Position numbers and translations under genes: made by a program
IMG/VR virus record: IMGVR_UViG_3300002140_000145
Location: 1-44,956 of that record
Reading direction: 5' to 3' (one strand)
Source of the DNA: a virus
DNA length: 44,956 bases
Shown: positions 39,595-44,956 of the stretch, in pieces
Position numbering within the stretch: the stretch's first letter is position 1
Layout: every line of letters starts with the position of its first letter
Notes under the pieces: generated by a model
The model's input: the letters and a program-made list of their open reading frames with translations, nothing else
The model's database searches: none
What the model was told of the DNA's origin: nothing

Positions 39595-40529
39595 CAACTA
39601 AACTTAAAGTAATTGATTGTGATATAATCTATCTCAGCTATGATGAGCCTAATGCAGAGAAAAATTATGCAGACCTTTGCAAAAAAATTCCATGGGCAAA
39701 ACGTGTACACGGCGTAGAAGGCAGTGATGCTGCTCACAAGGCTTGCGCAGAAATAAGCGAGACAAATCGGTTTATTACAGTTGACGGTGATAACACTATT
39801 GAGACAGAATTCTTACAACAAGAAATAGAGTTTAAAGACACTACTGATTTTGAAGAGTGCGTTGTTAGTTGGGCTGCTTACAATCAAATTAACGGTTTAA
39901 TTTACGGCAACGGCGGACTTAAATGCTGGCCAAAAAAATATGTACAAAATATGCGCACACACGAAGCAGCAGATCCGAATAATAAACAAGCTCAAGTAGA
40001 ATTTTGCTGGGATGCCCGGTATATACAAATAGATAAATGTTTCTCAGTAATTCATAATAATGCAACTCCGCATCAAGCATGGAGAGCAGGATTTCGTGAA
40101 GGTGTTAAGATGTGTTTAAATGTTGGAACTAAACCGGCATCGTCAGAAGATTTTTTTAAAAATCATTGGTTAAATTTACATAGAGCATATATTTGGATGA
40201 ATGTCGGAGCTGACGTAAAAAACGGCCTATGGGCAATCTACGGTGCAAGAGAAGGCCTACATAAAACAATGTGTACGGATTGGGACTATGTTCAAGTCCG
40301 TGATTTTAAATATCTTAACAGTCTTTGGGATAATGAATACAGTAAAATTACAGAAGATATGTTGAGATATGAAATTATGGGATTAGGTGAAACATTAATA
40401 CACGAACTTGATCTTCCTATTGGAGTAACGCCATTAGATGAACAGCAAAGTAAATTTTTTAAAACAGTATATCAAAGTCCTGCAAGAAGAATTAATCTTC
40501 GCAACCAACATGTTATAGATACAGAATGA
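39591..40529 (+). CDS. Glycosyltransferase-like protein (DxD type, phage family)
   Basis: A 312-aa protein. CDIIYLSYDEPNAEKNYADL opens the protein, followed by KRVHGVEGSDAAHKACAEIS and FITVDGDNTIE near residues 58-68, where DGD is a likely DxD nucleotide-sugar/metal motif. NGLIYGNGGLKCWPKKYVQN and HQAWRAGFREGVKM follow. This set recurs in phage proteins I know as glycosyltransferase-like, often beside radical SAM genes. It is unrelated in detail to the two paralogues upstream. ATGA overlaps join it to both neighbours. Activity is inferred; acceptor unknown. Confidence 0.62.
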   Translation: MTTKLKVIDCDIIYLSYDEPNAEKNYADLCKKIPWAKRVHGVEGSDAAHKACAEISETNRFITVDGDNTIETEFLQQEIEFKDTTDFEECVVSWAAYNQINGLIYGNGGLKCWPKKYVQNMRTHEAADPNNKQAQVEFCWDARYIQIDKCFSVIHNNATPHQAWRAGFREGVKMCLNVGTKPASSEDFFKNHWLNLHRAYIWMNVGADVKNGLWAIYGAREGLHKTMCTDWDYVQVRDFKYLNSLWDNEYSKITEDMLRYEIMGLGETLIHELDLPIGVTPLDEQQSKFFKTVYQSPARRINLRNQHVIDTE

Positions 40530-41947
40530 AAGATAATTTAAAAGGTGACGAGGTCAAACTGCTCAAAGGAAAATATTTATCGAAATATTTTGAAAGCAGT
40601 AAAGACTTATTACAAGCACTAAATTCAATTAGTCCTAGTTTCTGTTTAGCTAAATGGTTTAACGTAAGTTTACATTTGCCTACAGGTAAAACTCACAGTT
40701 GCTATCATCCGCCTGCACATTATATTCCGTTAGACGAATTAAATGCATCGCCTGACGCACTGCATAATACAAAACACAAGCAAGAGCAGCGTAAAACTAT
40801 GCTTGAGGGTAAACGGCCCAAAGAGTGTGAATTCTGTTGGGCAATTGAAGATCAAGGTAACATAAGTGATCGAGCTTACCGTAGTCAAGATGTGTATGAG
40901 CCTGGACTAATTGAAGAAGCAATAAAAGAAGTTAAATCACCTAAACCTAGATATGTAGAAGTTAATTTTAATCAAGCATGCAATTTAAAGTGTGCTTATT
41001 GTAGCCCGCACTTGTCCACTGAATGGCACAAAGAAGTAAAACAACACGGTGCATATAAGTTAATCAACGGCAATCATAATGATCCAGTTTGGGTAGACAA
41101 TTTAGGTATTGATAATAGCCCTACTAGTCCGTATGTACAAGCATTTTGGGAATGGTTCCCTACAGTATATCCGACACTAAAAACTTTTAGGATGACAGGC
41201 GGCGAACCTTTAATGGACAAAAATACATTTAAAGTATTTGACTACGTTAAAGAGAATCCAAATAAGCAACTTCAATTAAGTATAACAAGTAATTGTTGTC
41301 CGCCGAAAGGACAATGGCAAAAGTTCATTGCTGACTTAAAAGAAATTACAGATTTAGATGCTATTGATCACTTTATGCTGTTTTGCAGTCTCGATAGTTG
41401 GGGTAAGCAAGCTGAGTATATACGGCATGGACTCGACTTTGATCAACTATACAAGAACGTTACACATTATTTAAAGCACAGTTCTAAGCACAGTGTAACA
41501 TTTATCATTACTGCTAATTTATTAAGTTTACCAAATTGGGTAGAATACATTAAAAATATACACACGTTACGTTGTGAATATAATACAGATAGGCAATTGA
41601 TATGGTTTGATACGCCAATGCTTCATGATCCAAAATGGATGAGCATGAAGCTAGCAAATAAAGAAATGTTACAATCTTTGCTAGATAGCATTGTGTTCAT
41701 GGAACAAAATATTGAAACTTCAAATAATAGATTTAAAGGATTTAAGGATTATGAAATTGATAAAGTCAGAAGACTGTACGAATGGGCAAGTGTACCGTTA
41801 AATACAAAAGACGACGTATTAGCTAGAAAAAATTTCGATTTGTTTTTTAAACAGCACGATATTAGACGCAGTACAGACATTAGGAAAACCTTTCCACAAT
41901 TAGAATTATTTATTGAAGAATGCAGGATATTAAATGAGCAGAGATAA
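40526..41947 (+). CDS. Radical SAM protein with N-terminal twitch/SPASM-like cysteines, paralogue 1
   Basis: A 473-aa putative radical SAM enzyme, which would cleave S-adenosylmethionine at a 4Fe-4S cluster to start radical chemistry. The cluster motif CNLKCAYC gives Cys152, Cys156 and Cys159 (CxxxCxxC); the SAM-binding GGEP is at 225-228. Ahead of it lie Cys40, Cys59 (SCYHP), Cys101 and Cys104 (CEFCWAIED), spaced like ligands of an auxiliary cluster such as in twitch/SPASM domains, which normally follow the core. Start overlaps the previous stop (ATGA); no clear Shine-Dalgarno, so translation is probably coupled. It is a clear duplicate of the next gene. Substrate unknown; peptide, sugar or nucleotide modification are all possible. 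Confidence 0.82.
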   Translation: MKDNLKGDEVKLLKGKYLSKYFESSKDLLQALNSISPSFCLAKWFNVSLHLPTGKTHSCYHPPAHYIPLDELNASPDALHNTKHKQEQRKTMLEGKRPKECEFCWAIEDQGNISDRAYRSQDVYEPGLIEEAIKEVKSPKPRYVEVNFNQACNLKCAYCSPHLSTEWHKEVKQHGAYKLINGNHNDPVWVDNLGIDNSPTSPYVQAFWEWFPTVYPTLKTFRMTGGEPLMDKNTFKVFDYVKENPNKQLQLSITSNCCPPKGQWQKFIADLKEITDLDAIDHFMLFCSLDSWGKQAEYIRHGLDFDQLYKNVTHYLKHSSKHSVTFIITANLLSLPNWVEYIKNIHTLRCEYNTDRQLIWFDTPMLHDPKWMSMKLANKEMLQSLLDSIVFMEQNIETSNNRFKGFKDYEIDKVRRLYEWASVPLNTKDDVLARKNFDLFFKQHDIRRSTDIRKTFPQLELFIEECRILNEQR

Positions 41948-43289
41948 AAGAGTAGACGATGTAGCAAAGCGATTAAACGCAATTGGTCCTGGATTTTGTA
42001 CTCAAAAATGGCTACACGAAACGCTATATTTGCATACTGGTGACAATCATAGTTGTTACCATCCTCGTCCTCAACATATTCCCTTAGAGGAAATTGCAGC
42101 AGATCCGAGTGCATTACATAATACTAAATGGAAAAAGCAACAACGTAAAACTATGCTTGAAGGCGGCAGACCAAAAGAGTGTTACTATTGTTGGAACATT
42201 GAAGACTTGCCCGGTGAACATTTGTCGGATAGAATGTTTCATAGTGCTAGTAGTTATTCAGAGCCTATAATTGAAGAAGTAGCTAAACTTCCATGGGACG
42301 CTAATATTAATCCTCGATACTTAGAAGTTAGTTTTGGCAACGGCTGCAACTATCGTTGTGGATATTGTTGCCCGCAATCAAGTACATTGTGGATGGATGA
42401 AATTAAAAAACACGGCAACTACGATCTAACATACAACCAATACGGAATTGAATTTTTAGAAAACGGTACATACTACGGTCCTAAAGATGAAAATCCGTAT
42501 ATTGAAGCATTTTGGAAATGGTGGCCTGATTTGCGTAAAGACTTACATACATTACGCATTACTGGCGGCGAACCTTTAATGAATCCGGGCGCTATGCAAT
42601 TTTTTGATCTATTAGAAAAAGAACCTGCTCCGCAATTAGCGGTTAGCATTAATAGTAACTTAGGAGTAAGTTTTGCTAAGACAGATCGTATGCTTGAAAG
42701 AGTACAAAGTTTACTCGATCAAAAGAAAATTAAACAGTTTACCCTTTTTACTAGTATTGACACATGGGGACCTCAAGCAGAATATATGCGTACAGGCATG
42801 AATTTAGAACATTGGGAACGTAATCTTAAAAAAGCGCTATCTATGGGATTTGAAGTTAACTTGATGTGTACATTCAATGTATTATGTGTAACAAACTATA
42901 AAAGTTTGATGCATAAGATGATAGAATGGAGAGCAGAGTTTGGTAAGAACGCAATTAGATTCGATGTTCCTTATTTAAAAGAGCCGCCGCACTGGATGAT
43001 TAATATACTACCAGTTGAATTTATGTCATACATGGATGATACATTAAAATTTATTGATGACAACATGGATAACTTTAAACCTCAAGAATACGAAAAATTT
43101 AAACGATTAACGCAATATATGAGGACAAATCCTGTAGATCCAAAAACGATTAAACAAGGTCAACGAGACTTTTATAGCTTTTTTAAAGAAAACGATAAAC
43201 GAGTGGGATTAAACTTATTAGAAGTTTTTCCTGAGTATGCAGAATTTTATGATTACTGCAAAGGAGTATACGAAAATTATGATCAATGA
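41934..43289 (+). CDS. Radical SAM protein with N-terminal twitch/SPASM-like cysteines, paralogue 2
   Basis: A 451-aa homologue of the preceding gene. Shared N-terminal block: Cys22 (GFCTQKW), Cys41 (HSCYHP), ALHNTKWKKQQRKTMLEGG, and Cys83/Cys86 (CYYCWNIED). The radical SAM motif CNYRCGYC gives Cys138, Cys142 and Cys145, followed by another Cys146; GGEP is at 211-214. TFNVLCVTNYKSL and the late HWMINILPVEF agree in position with paralogue 1 (TANLLSLPNWVEY, KWMSMKLANKE). It overlaps the previous gene by 14 bases with AGGATA as ribosome site. Two near copies kept side by side suggest two related substrates or a heterodimer; this is inference. Confidence 0.83.
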   Translation: MSRDKRVDDVAKRLNAIGPGFCTQKWLHETLYLHTGDNHSCYHPRPQHIPLEEIAADPSALHNTKWKKQQRKTMLEGGRPKECYYCWNIEDLPGEHLSDRMFHSASSYSEPIIEEVAKLPWDANINPRYLEVSFGNGCNYRCGYCCPQSSTLWMDEIKKHGNYDLTYNQYGIEFLENGTYYGPKDENPYIEAFWKWWPDLRKDLHTLRITGGEPLMNPGAMQFFDLLEKEPAPQLAVSINSNLGVSFAKTDRMLERVQSLLDQKKIKQFTLFTSIDTWGPQAEYMRTGMNLEHWERNLKKALSMGFEVNLMCTFNVLCVTNYKSLMHKMIEWRAEFGKNAIRFDVPYLKEPPHWMINILPVEFMSYMDDTLKFIDDNMDNFKPQEYEKFKRLTQYMRTNPVDPKTIKQGQRDFYSFFKENDKRVGLNLLEVFPEYAEFYDYCKGVYENYDQ

Positions 43290-44484
43290 CACTAATAAAA
43301 CTTCTTGGTGTGTAAATGCATATCATGCAATGTCAGGTATGAACGACGGCACAACAAAAATTTGTTGTATGCATCGGCCCAAAGAACGTTCAATGACATT
43401 AGGTAATAATACACTTGATGAAATAATGAGTAAAGATGAATTTGTTGATATTCGTAATTCTTTAACAACTGGTGAGAGACATCAAGGTTGTAATTTATGC
43501 TGGGACGAAGAAGATGCCGGACGCCAAAGTAAACGACTAAGAGATAATGAACGGTACTTTCACGAAATTAAATACAGCGGACGAACACCTTATCAGGGAC
43601 TAGCAAAAGTAGAATTAAACCTAGGTAACACTTGCAATATTAGTTGTAGAACCTGTAATGCTTGTGTAAGTAGTGGGTGGATGAAAGAAGCATTTGAAGT
43701 ATACGAAAGTGACAAAACAACATTTAAAGAATTTGCTAAATCTTTAAAAAAATATCATCAATCGTACGATGATAAAAGTCCGTTTTGGAAAGACATTGAG
43801 GACCATTTACCTACTATAAAACAGTTTGACTTTTACGGCGGCGAGCCCTTTATGATTAAAAAACAGTGGAGTCTTTTAGAAACGGCTGTTAGCCTAGGAT
43901 ATGCATCTGAAATTGAATTACACTATAATACAAACGGTACACATTGGCCTAAAGAAGTTGAATTATGGAAACACTTTAAAAAAGTTAATTTAAGTTTTAG
44001 TATTGACGGATTTGGTAAACAATTTGAATATATGCGTTATCCCGCAAAATGGGATCTAGTACAAACAAATATGGAAAATGCTAGAAAGTTAGCAGCAGAA
44101 TATAAAAATATTGATCTAAGTTGGTGTGTAACTATTAGTACACTTAATGTATTTAATGTTCCTGAAACCGTAGAATATTGGAGAAATAATTATAGAGATA
44201 TAGGGTTGTATCTTAATCTAGTACACGAACCGGCACACTACAGCATAAGAAATCTTCCAATAGACATAAAGGATATAGTAATTGAAAAATTAAATACAGT
44301 TCCTAAGTCAGATGGCAAGTCTTGGAGTTATCTACCAGGAATAATTAATATGATAAAAGATTCACATCCTAACGAAAAAGAATGGAAAGTATTTTTAGAA
44401 ACAACAAAAAAGCACGACAGTTACAGGAAGCAAACGTTTAAAGATACATTTCCTGAATATGCTAAACACATTAAAGGTCTATAA
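43279..44484 (+). CDS. Radical SAM protein with N-terminal SPASM-like cysteines, third copy
   Basis: A 401-aa enzyme more distant from the two before. I start it at ATG 43279 (MINDTNKTSW), because AAGGAG lies at 43261-43265; an upstream in-frame ATG (43237) has no such site. Cys11 (SWCVNAYH), Cys29/Cys30 (KICCMH), a 'LGNNTLDEIM...IRNSLTTGE' helix and Cys71/Cys74 (GCNLCWDEED) closely follow the SPASM layout. The radical SAM motif CNISCRTC gives Cys119, Cys123 and Cys126, and GGEP is at 187-190. The C-terminal ~190 residues have only one late Cys (SWCVTIST). It overlaps the previous gene by 11 bases and the next by one. Confidence 0.83.
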   Translation: MINDTNKTSWCVNAYHAMSGMNDGTTKICCMHRPKERSMTLGNNTLDEIMSKDEFVDIRNSLTTGERHQGCNLCWDEEDAGRQSKRLRDNERYFHEIKYSGRTPYQGLAKVELNLGNTCNISCRTCNACVSSGWMKEAFEVYESDKTTFKEFAKSLKKYHQSYDDKSPFWKDIEDHLPTIKQFDFYGGEPFMIKKQWSLLETAVSLGYASEIELHYNTNGTHWPKEVELWKHFKKVNLSFSIDGFGKQFEYMRYPAKWDLVQTNMENARKLAAEYKNIDLSWCVTISTLNVFNVPETVEYWRNNYRDIGLYLNLVHEPAHYSIRNLPIDIKDIVIEKLNTVPKSDGKSWSYLPGIINMIKDSHPNEKEWKVFLETTKKHDSYRKQTFKDTFPEYAKHIKGL

Positions 44485-44956
44485 TGAATAATTTTTGGAA
44501 TTATACAGAACTTGATCAGCTACATATTGAATTAACTAACGCATGTAACGCAGCGTGTCCTATGTGTGTAAGATTTCATAATTCTAGCACATTAACACGA
44601 CCAGATCTAACAATCCAACAAATTACTTTAGAAAAATTTAAAGAATGGTTACCTCCTGAAATTATTAAAAAATGTAAATTAATCTTATTCTGCGGTGTAC
44701 ACGGTGATCCGTGTATTGCTAAAGACTTTTTAGAAATTTGCCAATATATATCAGAAGTAAGTAATACGACACGAGTTCAGTTTAATAGTAACGGCGGCAT
44801 GCGCACACCTGAATGGTGGGCCAAAGTAGGAAAATTATTTGCTGATAATAAAAATAGAGAATGGTCTGCTGTGTTTAGTATTGACGGACTTGCAGATACT
44901 AACCATATATATCGACGACATGTTGTTTGGGAAAAATTAGAATCAAATGTAAAAGC
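44484..44956 (+). CDS. Radical SAM protein, different subfamily, 3' part outside window
   Basis: The first ~157 residues of a fourth radical SAM gene, cut by the right window edge. HIELTNACNAACPMCVRF carries Cys21, Cys25 and Cys28 (CxxxCxxC) near the very N-terminus, with no preceding cysteine block. The GGEP position is replaced by CGVHGDPCIAKDF, a variant seen in some radical SAM families. VFSIDGLADTNHIYRR then follows, a typical core strand. Start overlaps the previous stop (TAATG) with AAAGG upstream. Because its architecture differs, it probably does another step than its three neighbours; any C-terminal auxiliary domain would lie outside the window. Confidence 0.8.
   Translation, partial: MNNFWNYTELDQLHIELTNACNAACPMCVRFHNSSTLTRPDLTIQQITLEKFKEWLPPEIIKKCKLILFCGVHGDPCIAKDFLEICQYISEVSNTTRVQFNSNGGMRTPEWWAKVGKLFADNKNREWSAVFSIDGLADTNHIYRRHVVWEKLESNVK

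Noticed and set aside
41749-42114. 121-codon minus-strand frame across the junction of two radical SAM genes
   Set aside because: Antisense shadow of two clear, conserved coding genes; no supporting start signals.

Overview
The window looks like part of the genome of a marine T4-like myovirus of the cyanophage/pelagiphage type. The evidence is AT-rich DNA, densely packed genes, recognisable T4 core proteins (gp47, gp55, gp53, gp5, gp25, gp6), T4-type late promoter cores (ATAAATA) in front of virion genes, and a very large virion protein in the gp7/gp8 position. No photosynthesis or other host-diagnostic gene is present, so the host cannot be named. There is no tRNA, rRNA, CRISPR array or insertion sequence that I can support.

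Layout. (1) Positions 1-1445, minus strand: the 5' part of gene 47 (recombination nuclease, SbcD-like) and gene 55 (late sigma factor). Each has a textbook host sigma70 promoter (TTGACA, 17-nt spacer, TATACT or TATAAT). (2) Positions 1446-1525: a divergent control region with the gene 55 promoter on one strand and a late promoter on the other. (3) Positions 1526-13573, plus strand: baseplate block made of a gp48/gp54-type tube protein, gp53, a 1072-aa hub-like protein, an SGNH-hydrolase-like protein, gp5 spike with a C-terminal muramidase-like domain, gp25 and gp6. (4) Positions 13573-28785: one 5070-aa virion protein with FG-GAP-like, carbohydrate-binding-like and GxGY-type repeats. (5) Positions 28805-36894: a conserved small structural protein, three tail-fibre paralogues sharing an N-terminal module but with different C-termini (collar, unknown, peptidase-G2-like), and two further paralogous putative fibre/structural proteins. 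(6) Positions 36906-44956: a sigma70-type promoter followed by nine overlapping genes: a small conserved protein, two GT-A-like glycosyltransferase paralogues, a beta-rich orphan, a third glycosyltransferase-like protein and four radical SAM proteins, the last cut by the window edge.

How the parts fit. Gene 55 is read from a host-type promoter and its sigma factor should then switch on the ATAAATA promoters of the baseplate and fibre genes. The glycosyltransferase/radical SAM operon breaks the pattern: it lies directly behind the fibres but carries a host-type promoter and no late core, so its enzymes may be made before or independently of the virion proteins. My main candidate for an undescribed system is this operon, possibly a pathway that decorates fibres or host surface glycans. 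Three of its radical SAM proteins carry SPASM/twitch-like cysteines ahead of the radical SAM core rather than behind it. Other notable points are a GQ(V/I)DPRL motif repeated four times across two neighbouring baseplate proteins, promoters whose core doubles as the upstream gene's stop codon, and a gp25 gene with almost no room for a leader.
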